Positions 41,301 through 55,200 of a stretch of DNA of 64,000 bases are shown here, one piece after another. The stretch comes from Schizochytrium sp. TIO01 (Eukaryota; Sar; Bigyra; Thraustochytrida; Thraustochytriidae), in NCBI GenBank assembly GCA_004764695.1, contig SMSO01000014.1:3733148-3797147 (forward strand), in the 5' to 3' direction. The notes below the pieces were generated by a model. The model saw only the letters and a program-made list of their open reading frames with translations. It did no database searches and was not told the DNA's origin. The number at the start of each line of letters is the position of its first letter. The stretch's first letter is position 1. The translations under genes and the position numbers were made by a program.

Positions 41301-43300
41301 ACGTTTCATTCATGGACAAGCACTAAAGGAGCACGCGCAACACACCGCGAGCTGGCCGAAGAACTGTAGCGAGCTGAGCATCTCGAGCCAGACGCTGGTC
41401 TTCAGCCAACAATATGTCGATTCAACAGTTGTCTCGGATTCGATTCGATCCATGCAACCGAGTGGTCCCAAGCATTTGGCTACGAGAAGCCTAAGCGACG
41501 AAAACTCTGTTCTTTCAACTACTGCTTTATTTTATTGAAGAATCATGCGTTTCAAGTTGAAGATATTCTTACTTGTTTCTTTTTCTTTTCTTTTCTTTTT
41601 AAATCAAAAATTAAAATTAAAATAAATCATGTAGCATTCCAGCTAGAGTGACACCTTCTTGTAGTATGAACATACAACACTTGATGCAGCAGAACAAAAG
41701 AGGATGGGGACGACGGCGTGAAACCCACATATTGACAAACTTGGCGTAAGCCGCGATCGAGGTGAAAACGGCTCCGCCAGAGTCGAATATATGCGCGTAC
41801 CACAAGTCTCTGCCAGGTCATTCGTGGCGTGAGCCTCTCGCTTTTCTTTCATTTTATACCTCCAAGGTAACCTACCTGCTTCCCTACTTACTCTTACTGA
41901 CTGGTGCTACGTGCTGTAGACATAGATAGCCCAAGGACGAAGATAGAAAATCCGAACTTGCTCGGGTTCTCTCTCCTTCCACCAGGCGTTCTACGGTTTG
42001 CCGTACCTAGCAGCTAAGACGACCCGGCGAGAGAAAGGAAAAGATAAAAAACTGTGAGCAGAAAGAAAAGCTTTCTTTTCTCAGGCAAGTTAGTTCATCC
42101 GCCTTATGAATGAGCCCTTCTCGCGCCACCCGAGTGCCGCAGTCATAAGTGCCACGCCACGGGCCAGCCACGGTCTGAAGGGTCTGAGCGCGTGGCACGC
42201 AGAGCGCCTCTTGACGCTACCAGGCAGAGTCACTGCCAGGCCTAGAGAAAGCCCGGCCGGCGTCGCGTTTGTCGGAGCAAGGACCTCGAAGCCGGCATCT
42301 TCAAGTTCGTTGCAGCCGCAAGAACCCCGGGTTCGGCTGGCCGTCGGCAGCCTGTGGAATCTGCACCTGCGAGCGTGAGCAGCACAAGCTGCTGATTCTA
42401 CAGCCACAAGGGCTGTCTCCATCCATCCACACAAGCATTCCACGAGTTCGTCGCCAAGTTCATCACAACCCTGCAGGCGAGCCGGCCAACCAGCCAGCTC
42501 GAGTCGAGTCGAGCGGAGTCGAGTTGGAGTTCCGTCGCTCGCTCAGTATGACCCTGGATCGAGATGGAGCCGCTGCAGAGGCAGCTCGCCCGCTCATACG
42601 AAGCGTTGTAGCTGTCGTTGTGATTCAGGCTCGGATCCCTGTGCCTGTTACTGCGCCCTTCTTGCAGACCACAAGCAAGTAACCTCTCGTTGGTGCTGGA
42701 GATTCAGGGCCCAGGAGCTTAATTAACATCTGCGCTCATCGCCATCTTCGACATGGTTTGCTGGTACTCGTAGGTACGTACCTTCTGTCTGCACCCTGAT
42801 CCTTGCGGTGATGGCCTACCAAGCCGCAAGCCATGTGATCGTCATGATGAGTACAGAATCCACTGCGGACATGAGCTCTCATCAGATGTGCTGCTCCTTG
42901 GAAATGGTCACGGCGATTGAACTAAAGACTCGCCAAGTTGGCGAATATCAAGTAGCCCGTGAAGCGCAATGGGATAACGGCAGATCGAAGAGCTAGCTGC
43001 GAGTCCGAGGGCGTGCTGGCCACGTGGACCAACCAATCCCGCAAACGAACGGACCTCTCGAACGCACGGGCAGACCACGTTCGCAAAGATCACAATCGCC
43101 ATAACTCTTTAACTCGAGATGGTCGTAGAACTGCTTAGGCACCGACCGACTCATAGTACCATCGCTAGCTTCTCGAATGGAATGGTGACACTGATGAGGA
43201 CTTTCCTCATACTCTGGGCACTGTCGAAATTCCCCTAAATCGAGCTGGGGAGTCGTGACAATCGAGCAGCCGGTTGCTCATCTCGTAACTTTAGCCAACT
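41301..43300. other. Gene-free stretch, part 3, with GC-rich island
   Basis: The segment 42100-42700 is distinctly GC-richer than its surroundings. It carries overlapping ORFs on both strands (about 90-137 codons), none with recognisable domains. A GAGTC pentanucleotide repeat lies at 42499-42525. TCAAGTTGA occurs at 41552. No gene is supported. Confidence 0.4.
42499..42525. repeat. GAGTC pentanucleotide repeat
   Basis: Imperfect tandem GAGTC units inside the GC-rich island. Confidence 0.75.
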
Positions 43301-43401
43301 AATTCGTTCTGCTTTCTTTTTCCTTATAATTATTTTTTTTGTCATACATGTAAGTCTAAATACCTGGTATATTAATAATATTTTATTTCCCCTCTTTTTT
43401 G

Positions 43402-43427
43402 TTTTCTTTCTTTCTTTCTTTCTTTCC
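43402..43427. repeat. TTTC microsatellite
   Basis: Six or so TTTC units. Confidence 0.85.
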
Positions 43428-44739
43428 TTCAAGTTCATGATGTTTTAACTTTTAATATATATATATTTAATTAGAATTATATGAATTAAAGAATAGTGAT
43501 AGTTTGGCAAGAGCAGGTTTTGGCATGCATGGACAACTTTTGAATAGAAAAGGGATAACGTAATTCGCCTTGTGATTCATTGATAAGTCTAGCTGCTAAA
43601 CCAGTAAAAGAAGGAATGGCAGCAGCTATTCATCAAACATTGGCCGCTACCTTAGATACATACTAATCTAACTAGCGTTCATAAATGTTTGATGTCTTCT
43701 AATCTTGAAATATACTGGTTCTTCGAGGTTCTAATAACATTTCTTTCTAAACTTGGGTTCTCTTTTCTTTCTTTTAAAAAGCTAAGAAACTTAAAAACTG
43801 CGACGCCCATCGAGTTGATTACCTTTTCTTTTAAGCTCCAAGAGCCGCTCTTGCTGCACCAGCTACAGGCCAGAAAATATATCCCCAACTAGGAGTCCAC
43901 TAACGATGAGTTCCTCGGTTGTGCTTTAGGCGCGGTAGGTACTCAGTCTGATCTTGCTCTTCTTCAGCTATTCTTGCAAGTTGACAATAAAGTCATGATA
44001 GGTCATAGCAGGTATTAATTTACTTTTAAAAATAATAATTATATATATTAATGTTTTTAATTAAATAAACTGAAATATCATGTTTTCTTATTCCTTAAAA
44101 AGAAATGAAAAGGAAAGAAAAGAAAATGCGGCGGCCGTGTGCGGTAGCCGAATTTCAGGAGCACGACAAACTTAGGCCGCGACGCTGGCCGCTGATGCGG
44201 ACACGGCCTATAAGCTTCGTGTGGGCATTCACCATAGCCAGTGACTACATGCATGATTGGCCATGGCTTCTAAAGTTGAGCTACGCTATAGCATGTGAAT
44301 CAACTTGAAGAAAGTGAATATCTGTCTATCTATTCTTGGCCATTCCATGGTGCTTTTGTTCTTGTTTGGTGGATTATTCGAAGAGTCGTTTTCTGCTAAA
44401 TGTGTCCATGTCTAAAGTTGGGGAAAGCATCGAGCGAGTGAATCGCGCTGTAATGGAAGAGATGGGCGGAAGAGTAAAATGCTTGGGCACAATGGAGGGA
44501 ATGATAAAGTAGGTAGGTAGCTAGGTTGAAGCCGGTAAACGAGCGATGTAGACACAGCCTGTCAATACTTGTTTTTCGGGTTAAGCAGCTAGCTGTGGCA
44601 AATACACAAGCCTTCATTATTAATTAATTCATGCTTTAGCACGTTTTATTTCTGCACGCGCGGAGCATGATTATGAGTGTTCCCTATGCACACACCCAAC
44701 CCGAAACCCGCCCTTTTTTCGATACTCACTTCTGGCTAG

Positions 44740-45139
44740 CTAACTACGGTTGAGCTTTATTTCTCTAGAGCTGAGGACTGATTTGAGGAAGACTTGGAAT
44801 GAGAGGTAGTAGCCAACTGCATGAGCAGGAAGCATTCGGACCGCTCGATCGTTGCGTAACTCAACACCCAAGGACAAACTTGGACTTTTCCTCAATTGTA
44901 CGACAACTCGAACATTAGAATTCGTCATAGAAGTAGACTTACAGTTGGTGATAGCACTGAAAGAAGTCCCAGAGAGTGAGCTGCGCCCATCTCAATCTCA
45001 ACTTGTGCAGTACATAAATTTTTAAGCTTACCTGCAATGCCATTAGTATAGATTTGCATTCTTCATCACTCCCCCTAGCCAAAGGCAAGCCCTTCAAACC
45101 TTTTACCTTGAATAAAACCCAAGCCGGAACATCGTTCAT
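44740..45139 (-). other. Candidate exons of an unannotated spliced transcript
   Basis: On the minus strand an ATG at 45139 opens 36 codons (MNDVPAWVLFKVKGLKGLPL, then ARGSDEECKSILMALQ). It ends at a strong donor, CAG followed by GTAAGC. An acceptor GCGCAG lies close downstream and a second strong donor, GTAAGT, follows near 44943. A further ORF with its own ATG reads on to 44740. The joined protein is not resolved and no family is recognised. It may be a small gene, a spliced non-coding RNA or chance. Confidence 0.22.
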
Positions 45140-46300
45140 TGATTCTCCATTCTTTTAATATATTCTCCTGTACAACACAACTTTTCAGATTTCGCGGTAT
45201 GATTTCCAAAAGAGCTGCATAAAAACTGTAACTCAGGTGGTGCAGGAGTTCTTTTCTCCGGAGAGTTTGATTTCATCTATACCATGTCAACATTGTAGGT
45301 ATCTTCTCCGCAGTATTTCTATTCTGACTGGAAAGCAAGATATTTCTTTTGATGTGAGATTCATCTAGTCTCGAAGTTCATCACCACTTATTCTTCTCAA
45401 CATATTTTAAGATTTAGGCTCATGGAACAGTACTTTCGACGCTTTCGCAGAAGCTACCCGAACGTATGTTGCCAACATATTGAAGTGTGTGCAATATATT
45501 CAAGTCTTTTTCTAGATGCGGAGAACCTTCCCATTAGAAATCGCGTGAAAGCTTGTAGCAGAAAATCCAAAAGTACTTGTAAGAACATTGTTAAAAAACT
45601 TTTAATTTCTAAATTCCATCGTTCGTTCGCAAGGTTTCTCATGAGGTACTACCTGGAATGGTGAATCTGGTAATCGAGACAAATACAAGTTCTATGCAGC
45701 AGGTTTTTACCTAGCAGCTGTCATTACCATCATTATCAGATCTTCAAGCTTTAATTTATCGGAAAAGTGCTTAAAGCTCATTACCAAAGTAAAGGGTTAA
45801 TACAACTTCATACTGTATCTATTACGCTTTTCTATCGCAAGCACCGAGAAGAGCCCGCCAACTCTACCTTTTGATACTTGTGGGAGGTTCTCATCTCCGA
45901 CTTAGCAATACCTGTATGCTACAAAGTATTCAACACGACCTGCTAGAATCACGACCTGCAGCAGCCATTTTTCAATTTTCTTTTAATTTCCGCAATTCTT
46001 TCCATCGACGAAAGGCTTCAGAAGGCCAGCAACGAAACTGGAGGACTTTTCGGAGACCGCAGGTTCAACTCGTTTGCGAGCTCGCGGGAAATAAGACGCA
46101 CTAGTAACTTGGGCACTAAAACATGACAAATCTGCACGTGCGCGGTGGTACCTACTATGGACAACAACAGTAAACACTCTCTAGTGAGCAGGTGGGTGCA
46201 AGACAGCTCCTTCGCATCTGATCAAATCCCATGTCTTCAACTCGAGCAAACAGCGGGCGAGTGATCTTTTCCCAAGGGCGACCTGTGGCTGGCTCGCTTC

Positions 46301-49300
46301 GCAGACCAAAAAGGTGCTACAATTGAAACATTTTTTTATTTTATTTTTTAAAGTAAGCAATCTCTTTTATAGCCTTTCATTTCCTCCCTTTTCCCCCTTT
46401 TAATTAACATATTGTATATATTATAAAAAGCTTTAACGATTTTTTATTTTTTTTTTTAATATTTAATAATATTACTGTTGTAAGTAGTAGTTAAGTTTTT
46501 AGAAGAAAAAGGCTCTTTGAGCTTCAATTCGTTTCTTAATGAAATTCTGCAACCATTGATTTACCTAGTAAATAATATTACAGCAAAAGTTTTGAAACGC
46601 GATACCAAGAGATGTTGGGATTGTTCGTGATGTCTTCCGTTGAATGTGCTGCTATCCTCCATCGAGGGAAAGATCGATATAAAGGACGTGCAAGCAGCAT
46701 TCACTCAAGTTGATCTCCGATTCGATTCGCGATGACGCCTGCTTGGCCATGCAGATGGATGCTCTCTTCTAGCTTGGTGAAAATGTATTAAGAATCTCAT
46801 CAGCATCATTTTATGGTCAGAGGGACAGAGGTTATATTGTGGTTACCTCCGTGAAGGAAAAAAGGAAAATCAGGAAAAGAAAAAGAGTGGCAATCGAGCG
46901 GGCATCCAAAAGAAGAAAACGTGCTGCCCTAAGCGAGAGAACAGGAAATCTCGCGCGAGAGTGGCAGCACTTTACTCAAAGACACCCTCTCCCCGGCACC
47001 AGTCGTCGAGCCGACCCATATCGGATAAGAGGGAAGACCATATGACATCAGCATATAGCTAGCATGCCAGGTCAAGCTCAATGCCTAAGCTATGTACCTT
47101 CCTCTTAATGATTATTACCGCCAACATCTCTCGGTTCTCTCTGTATAAACCTGCTGTATATATAAGCCTACTTTTGCCTAGTAGTTTCCTCTTTTTCCCT
47201 TTTCCTTTTTTTTTGGATATCGCTGCCATAGGTAGCAATGAGAAAATGTCAAACACGAAACATGATTTTAAAATAAAAAATGATCTTAATATGTTTTTTA
47301 AATATCAGATAAGAATAAGCGAACCTGGATTTAGCGAAAAACTGCGGAGCGAAACTGCGAACTTCTCTCGCTTTTCTTGGAGTTCTCCTCAAATTAAAGC
47401 GCCAAACTCAGTGAAACACAACGTATTGTCAGAACCAAACCAACCTCGGATCATGCAGAGTCATAAGAATGTACGTAACAGCTCATCATAACCTACCAAG
47501 CGTAAGTGGGGATACAGAAAGACAGCTCTTCCAAGGGTTTTGCAGCCACGACGGTTCAAAGCGAGACGACACCAGCTCTGCTCACGGTTGCTAGCCAGAA
47601 AGATGGCCGTAGTTGTTTGATAGTACGTACTAGTTGCTAGCAGCACAGTAGGCTAACATCGTACGTAGTGCTTGCGCCGGCTCGCCACCCTAGCTTGCGT
47701 TGGAGGTGGAGGTCTGGGGCGTTCGAGCATATATATGCTCTTGCATATCGAAAAGATCTTCGACGTAAGTCAATCAATCGCGAAGAGTAGGTAATATCTT
47801 TGCAGTTTGTGAAGGAGTGTAGATCACAACTCCCATCCAGACTTGAGGATTACATCAGCTCGCTGCGAACCAGCTGCGAAGAGAATGGACGAAACAAAAC
47901 GCGCCGCCTGCTTCTGCGTAAGCTCGATTGAAACTATAACTCTTCAAATCGGCAGCCAAAAGGTTTTCCTTTCTTTATCTTCCCTCTCTGCTGCTGAGGT
48001 AAATAAAACTTACCTTGAGAATGATAAAGAGAATAAAAGAATCTTATGTACAGAGGGCAGGCCCTATATTCATTTTTTAATGGAAGCGGCCCCAGCACTT
48101 GGAGATCCAGGCGATAAGCAAGGAAAGATCTTTACCCGAGGATGTCGCACGGACTCACAGCTCATTTGCGCTGTTATCAAAGCATTAGTGAAGAAGATGA
48201 AAGCTATCTTGTTGCCGGTTAGTGGAACGACTACCACTACACAATTTTACATTTTATGATTATATACTATTTCTTTTTTCTTTTTTCTTTTTTTCTTTTT
48301 AAAATTAAAATAATACTATCTCTTATAATTATGATGAGGAAAAAGGAGAACAAGCATGAAAGGGTGCAATGAAGAGAGTGGAGTGGAATCCAGCGCGGTG
48401 AGAAACCAGGAGCGAAAATGCATTATCAAAGGTATACCAGGATTCAAAAAAGAGTGCCTCAATAAATCAAGAACAGTAGGTACCAAGTCTGATCAAGAAA
48501 GAATTGACCTCCAAGTTGCCATATGTGACGTGTTAGGTATACTTTACATAGCTGATAAGTACTAATAGTATTCTACGCACCCACCAACTTGAGCGCTTTT
48601 GTCTTCGAGTTAGAGCTTTTAGGCAGTTTAGACGCTCGTAATTACCACATTTCCTTTTAATCTCTGCACGCCCTTTTTGAAAAGACGTGTTTTCCCCTTA
48701 TATAGTAGTGATCATACTCATGATCATCGTCCGGATGCATCTATGTTCGACTTTCATATGATGGATTAATTCGTCCACATATTTATATAACATGTGTTGC
48801 TTCTCTCTTGTCTTTTTCTCAGAGAAGAAACCTAGTAAGTATACAGGATGTCTCTTTTCTTATTTATTTGTAAGCAAAACTTGAAGAATTTTTGATGCCC
48901 TGACTTTGAATTTGTATGGTGAAACTTTTTATGAATTAAATTTACGACAACACATCTGGTGAGCAGGACGGCTTCGAGTAGGGATAGTAATGTTATGTCA
49001 TGATGCCATATGTAACTTGTCTCCTTCCTTTCTTTTAGCAACCTCCTCTTCTTCGTTCTGCTGCTGCTTCCCCGAAGGAAAACATTTCTCTGCCACTAAC
49101 TAACCAAACATTAAAAAAAAAAAAATAAAGAAACAGATATATAAAGGGTATTGCTGCGTTTCCAAGTCTCTTCAACGCTTTATCCTTCTTTATACAAAGC
49201 AGAACATGATGGCTAAAAGCTTTCCTAAAGTTTTTAACCAAAAACTCCTTCTCAAACAAAGCAGGCTGAGAGTGACACTTATCCGCATTCTTATATATCG

Positions 49301-49400
49301 GTCGGCCCATTACTACCTGCTTCCATTGCACCCTCTGTTTAGAGTTCCTTCGACCTAAATCTTCAAGTGCATAATAACAAATAGCACTCATCGTCCATCG
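46301..49400. other. Gene-free stretch, part 5
   Basis: Pyrimidine tracts ending in TTTAAA-like sequence occur at 46328-46352, 46440-46460 and 48268-48300, and a 16-base perfect palindrome at 47725-47740. The longest ORFs are 124 codons from an ATG at 47885 (plus), 136 from 47081 (plus) and 118 from 49391 (minus). None shows domains or conserved motifs and parts are low-complexity, so I do not call them genes. Confidence 0.4.
47725..47740. repeat. 16-base perfect palindrome
   Basis: GAGCATATATATGCTC is its own reverse complement. Confidence 0.9.
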
Positions 49401-52200
49401 TGATATAGGAACCTGCTCTTCAAGTCCGCACCCAGCTCTTGGGGATAATTTTCCGCTTTGCTACCACGAAAGAGCGTTGCAGTTATATTGCCAGTAGCTA
49501 TGAACGCGCGGATTGTGTGGCGTGATAAGTCAAAGACTTACAAATCAGCCAGCTCGGCTCCTTCGTAATTATCTGAGCTTATTATATGATATATTTGTAA
49601 TATGCAAATCTCAAAATGATCTTGCGGAATGATTTACATATAAGCTTTCAAAAAGCCTGCAGGTTCTACTGCAATTAAGCGACCTCACCCACATGCGTGA
49701 ACATGTTTCATCGTGAGAAGCCAACAAGTGACGCGATGGTGAAAAATGCCGTGCAAATTCAACGCAAAGTCTGTCTAAAAGCTAACCCAACAATCTGAGT
49801 GGCTACCACTCATGTGTAAATGCAACCCCTAGCAGGTAATTATTTGATGCATCTAATGGTCAATCTATGGATCGTTTGCGTGGGGTTAACAGCTTCCGCG
49901 GACAGTATTGCTACGTTCCTTGCACAAATTACTAAAGCAAATAACAGACTATCGGCTTTAACCTTTGGAACACCGATTGTTCACCAATGATTGCAGAGAG
50001 ACGCCTGAAGAAAGGATTTAACTTTGCTCGTTGAATTTGCAATGCACATTATGCTACCTCGCTCACGTTTGTGCAATTGCTCTATAGCGGATCAATCTCT
50101 TCATCCATGACCATTAAGAGCACCAAATCAAAGATTTTTCATGGCTGAAGTAGATGTCCCTCTCTATTGTTTTAAAGTAATGGGCCTGAATGAGAACAAG
50201 CACAGTCACTATAACTATCACCGATGGATGCGCTCCTCTTTATGATATTATTTTACACTTCACGGGATTTCAATCAGGGAAGATATTTTCTGTTTTGTTT
50301 TTTTCTTTCTTTTTTTAAATCTTATCTTATCTTATTTTCTGTTAACCTTGAAACTTTTAATTTTAAAAAATGTGTGCTTTACGTCTTAATCAATATATAA
50401 ATGTTCCTACGAACACCCCACCCCCCCCTTTTTTTTTAAATATAAAGTAGGTTAATTACAAGGGAAATATGAGGAAAAGCCTAAGTATGTAATTTGATAT
50501 TTAGCTGTGCTCTTAGCTGAAGTAAAACATCATCACCTTAGTATACTTTGGTTTGTTTGCAACTCTAAAAAAAAATATAGGTTTACTTACTAAGAAATTA
50601 AGAAATGAGAGTGGAAATAGTAGAAAATACTTCAAAAATGAAGTCATCATTTTCTTATATTCTTCAGTATTTAATTTAAAATAAAAGACATTTAAACTTT
50701 GAAAATAAAAATAAAATGTTAAACGCATGGCTCATCATCTCTTTGACTTCATTTAAAAAAGCAATTATATGTATAGATGATCAAAGTAGTCGCCTCTATA
50801 TCAAAATTACGATTAAACGTCTGCGACAAGAAAAAAATATAAATCTTAATAATGAAGTCTTTATCTTTCGAATAGTTGCTGGGTAGAAGTGCTGGTAGTG
50901 TTACTGCTTAAAGTGAGGTGCGCACTATAGGAACTATGCTTCAACACGCATCACTTGGACCTTATAGTACGTAGTGTCATCCTATTCTAAAAGCATCAAA
51001 ATTTTTGGGTGGTTCTCCAACATTACTCGTTTTGGGCACAGCTATTGGAGAAGTGAACGTGCACAATGTTGAGCTTGTCTTGCCGTTGCTCCATTTCATG
51101 AATTAATTGTCATATACAATTCATGATCATAGTTATTAATTTCATACGCATTTAAATAAAGCAACCAGTATCAGAAGTGTCGTGGTCGAGATAAAGTTAA
51201 ATTGGGCTCAAGCATCTTGGTAGTTAGTTAATTGTCGTTAGCAAAGTTCCCAAGTATACACTCCCATATCATCACCCAGCCCTTTTTGCGCAAATTAATG
51301 ACATCATCCTATTCACCTTAGGTACAGTGTGTTTGATGATTATTCGTAGCAAGTCTTTTGAAAAAAATGTAAGTTAGTCGGATAATAATGTGTTTTCCCA
51401 CCACCATCTCTTTGGTTGTATCGAAGTTTTTACTATGAATACTAATATCTCCGAACAGGGATTCTGCACGCGCGGTACAATAATTCGATTCAGATTTATG
51501 AAAGGTAATAAGTGGAGTTGCGAACTACAAGTTGCTGTTTGATTTGGCAGCTTCATCTCTTGGAAAGTTCAACACGGTTATACTTCCAAGGTGAGGCATT
51601 GCTGACAATCTGACAGCTTACATGAGAACAGACAGCACTGTCAGTGCTTTAAAGTGTTCTTGGTGCGACTAGTTCATCATCTGGAATTTCTGAGTTCAAT
51701 ATTAATAGAACAAAAGGCAACTTGCAATTATTCTATGGATTGAATGTGCTTCACACAACAAATTACGGTATAGTGTCTCTATCTCACTTTTTCTTTCCGA
51801 CGGCCTCAAAGCGAACAGGCAGTTGCAGTGCACAGCGTTTTACCATTAAATCAAACGTGGCAATGTGAATAGGCGCAATAAGCAACTCTATACAATCTCT
51901 TTCTGCTCGAAGGGCTGCACCTACTTGCTAATTTTACTCCAAGTCAGCATCGCCATGTTTAGTACCTTGATAGGGTGAAAAAAGATGCAGAAGAAAAAAA
52001 AGTGAGACTTATAGTACCTGATAGACCAAATTAGGTAAAACTATTCTTATTTTTTCTAGTTCTTCACAGGAAATTGATCCGTGCGGATTGTTTTCCTCCT
52101 CGGAACTCTTTGAAAGAAATCTCGGTTTTTCGTGAAAATGAAAGGTCACAGGGAGAGGGTGTTGAGCAGGTATGATAGGCGTGGTTACGTAGCCTTTCAC
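49401..52200. other. Gene-free stretch, part 6, A/T-rich
   Basis: Pyrimidine tracts with TTTAAA lie at 50300-50320 and 50420-50438. A 9-base-arm inverted repeat sits at 51096-51126. ORFs are very short. No RNA gene was recognised. Confidence 0.45.
51096..51126. repeat. Inverted repeat TCATGAATT / AATTCATGA
   Basis: Perfect 9-base arms separated by 13 bases. Confidence 0.75.
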
Positions 52201-55200
52201 AGGATTTGATCAGATAGAATGAAGTCCTCAATATTTATTGCACCAGCGCTCTGCAAGAACAGGAGCTCCTCTGGTATGAATTATTCAGCATAAAACCCTT
52301 TCGAAAATATTGCATGAACCTCGCCGCTGTAGATTTATGAAAAGCGTGATCGATAGTGAGTTCAACACGGTGCATCCAGCAATAAGCTAGTAGCTGCCAG
52401 TAGAAGCAGACAGAATGGCAAACTCGGCTACTCAATAACGGCATTTCCCGCGTTTGCACCTTTCCCGCTTGAGCGCACGCATAATTTATTAATTAGGTCT
52501 GCTCACCTTTACTGCACTTCAACGTGTTTAATTCAAAGTGCTCGAAAATCAATTGTATTTTCAAGCTTTTTTCTTCCCTCTCTTTTTTAAACGCAAGCTC
52601 GCAGACAAGGAATGTGCACCATTTCTTAAACAATAATTGCTCCTACTTTTGGTCATGTGAGCGTCATCAGGTCGCTAGCTAAACTTGGGCTCCACAGGGT
52701 ATATTTATCTGTTGATAACTGACGCGCAATAAATCAGAGATGAACATTTTGCTTTGCAAATTGCAGCTTGCACAACAATGTAGAGAAACTTCGTGCCAAG
52801 CATTTGTTCAGATAGGAAAAAAGGAATCAATGTTCTACCCTTGTTGTTGTTGTGTACCATTTGCACGTGTAGTGCTTGCCAACATAATCCAATCAAAGCA
52901 AAAGCGGATGGCTAACTCATCACACTCTTTCGATTGGCTTTTTTTTTCAATGTTCTTTTGTTTGAGGCAAAGTTTTTCATTCATGTATATATATTTTAAA
53001 AGTGTAAATTTCCCCTACCTACACTCAAGGTTTTGCACACATTACTTTCAACTTCCATTAATCTTTATCTATGTAGCTCTAGCTAAGTATGATAGTGTTT
53101 TTTTGTTTGTGTGGTTTTTTATTGAAGAAATAAGCGAGCACGCACAAGTGCAAAAGCAAGACAGCACGTGAAGGTGCGAGACAACTCCAGCTTCTCCAAG
53201 CTCCAATCGCTCACCGATACTTGTTTCAAAGAGGTTAGTTATCATCACTTGTTGGCCGAATGGATCGTGAGCCATGGCTTTCTTAAGAAATTGCAAAGTC
53301 CAACTTGCTCAACCTGATGAACAGCAAAACACACAGCACACAACTTGAAGGAATAAGCAAAGAACAATGGTGTTTTGGTCCGCTAATCCCCTCGCTGTCT
53401 ATTGAAAATAGTTGATAGGAAGACCCCCCACCCTGTTAGACCTGTTAGATGTCTGTATGATTAGCATTACCTAGCATATTAGGTATTGCCGCTGGCAGTT
53501 TCTACCAAGTCTCGACAGTGAGTAATGATCCAATGCGTGGAGTCGACTCTCCTCGTTCTACCCCAACTCGTCATTCAACTGCCAATAGTGCAGGTGAAGG
53601 AGTTCCAGACAGCGAAGCACGCGATCGCATTGTTCTTTTAAACCTCTATACTATGCTTTACCTATATATTGTTGTGCGAGCCGAAATACACACACGAGAT
53701 TCATTTTTTTTCTTGAAAAAGCATATAACTAAAAGTTCATATTCATCCAGGTCCAACGATAGGTGTATAGCCGCTCGCACGTGAATCTTACGGCAACTGA
53801 GTTCCAGGAACCGTTACTAGTTGTGAATTGACGGACACACGCAAGTAGATCATCGATAGAAGGCTGGACCCAACGTCATGCTGACTAAATGGTGGCTGGA
53901 CGGGCAACTACTTCCATTGAGTTTCGATTGCAAAGTCTCTCGCTGTCAAGGTTGAGATTCACATTTCAATTCTGAGGGGGGGTGGCTCTTCAGCGCCGAA
54001 TAGCAAAAGTGCGCTGTGCACAAGAAGACTAAGCTACTCTGCTCTAAAGTATAAAACCAAGAACATGAAATTGGAAAATATTGTTCACATAGGTAGACTT
54101 TCCTAAATCAAGATCATGGACTTTGCACATCAGCACCGAGCACCTCCGCGAGGTCCGTATGCATGAGCTGCACGTCGTTGTACTGAAATGCGCAGAATCG
54201 ATTCGAGTTGAAAGTTTTGGCCTCTTTACGACAACAGAAACGACAGACGAAGGATCTGACGAGAGCATTAGAACCATTGATTTATTTGGACTGAAGTAGT
54301 AATACTAGCTAGATAACCTATCTACTGTTAAAAATTGATTACACTTCAGACTTCAGAGTTCAATTTGGGTGTTTGAGCTACTTTCGATGTGTTGAAACCT
54401 CCAACCCCAAGCTCTTCCAATGTGCAGCGCACAAGTTGAAGTTGGCTATTCGACAAATAGGGTGTCGAAGCTAGGATCAATTCAGAGAGAGAGGGATGAA
54501 AACATTGAATCGAGATCAAACGCACAAGCTGAGGCCGTTAGCACTGGGGCACGTGTTCATCTAATGTCCATTACCGAGCACCTACTACAAGTACCGCAAA
54601 CATTTTGAACTTGTTGCATGCCATAGAACCTTTTGTCGATGTTTGATACACACGTGTTGTCTACCTCTTCAAGACGCTCAATTTGAAATTTCTCCACATT
54701 CTTTTTAAGTTCTTATATTCGCTCGTCTAGACATCGTTTCTCATCCTCTACTATCTGGAGGTAGGTTTGCAGGTAGTACGTAGGTCTGCTGCGGAATTCG
54801 AAGATGCAAATTTATCTCTAGGCTGTTCGTAATTTTTTTAATGTAGTTCATGATTGGTTGCCAATCCAAACTTCATGAGTACCGCGAAGCATCTTTTGAA
54901 TATCTCTTTTGTAATGACTCTTTGCATTTGCAAACGAAGCTCTTCAGGACCTTCGCAGTATACCATATAGATGCTCACTGCCCAAACTCGAGTCCACGTC
55001 ATTCGCGAGTTGTTTTGGAAATTTCCAAAACACATCACCCTGCAAAAAGCCATTTAGTACTCGCAGCGTATTAAACTGATCTTCCGGGCCGCTTCGGCTC
55101 TAGTAAGAAAATCGTGGAGTCTATGCCGCCTCGCATTCGAAGCACTTTATTGCAAAATAGGAGTATTCATAGCCACCAAAGGAAATAGGAAGCACTCTGT

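Larger units (their letters stand above)
43301..46300. other. Gene-free stretch, part 4, with exon-like ORFs
   Basis: It contains a TTTC microsatellite (43402-43427) and A/T-rich blocks near 43440-43480 and 44015-44100. Two places show ORFs beginning with ATG and running into good splice donors: minus strand 45139-45031 (donor CAG/GTAAGC), and plus strand 45422-45463 (donor AAC/GTATGT). They are too short to name. Confidence 0.4.

Noticed and set aside
47081-47491. 136-codon ORF in the gene-free interval
   Set aside because: The first half is encoded by T/C-rich tract; no motifs or splice signals support it.
47843-48259. 138-codon ORF (124 from the first ATG)
   Set aside because: Composition is plausible but there is no recognisable domain, and one such ORF is expected by chance in 24 kb read in six frames.
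52740-53171. 143-codon ORF rich in Phe, Tyr and Cys
   Set aside because: It reads through T-rich low-complexity sequence and shows no domain or regular membrane-helix pattern.
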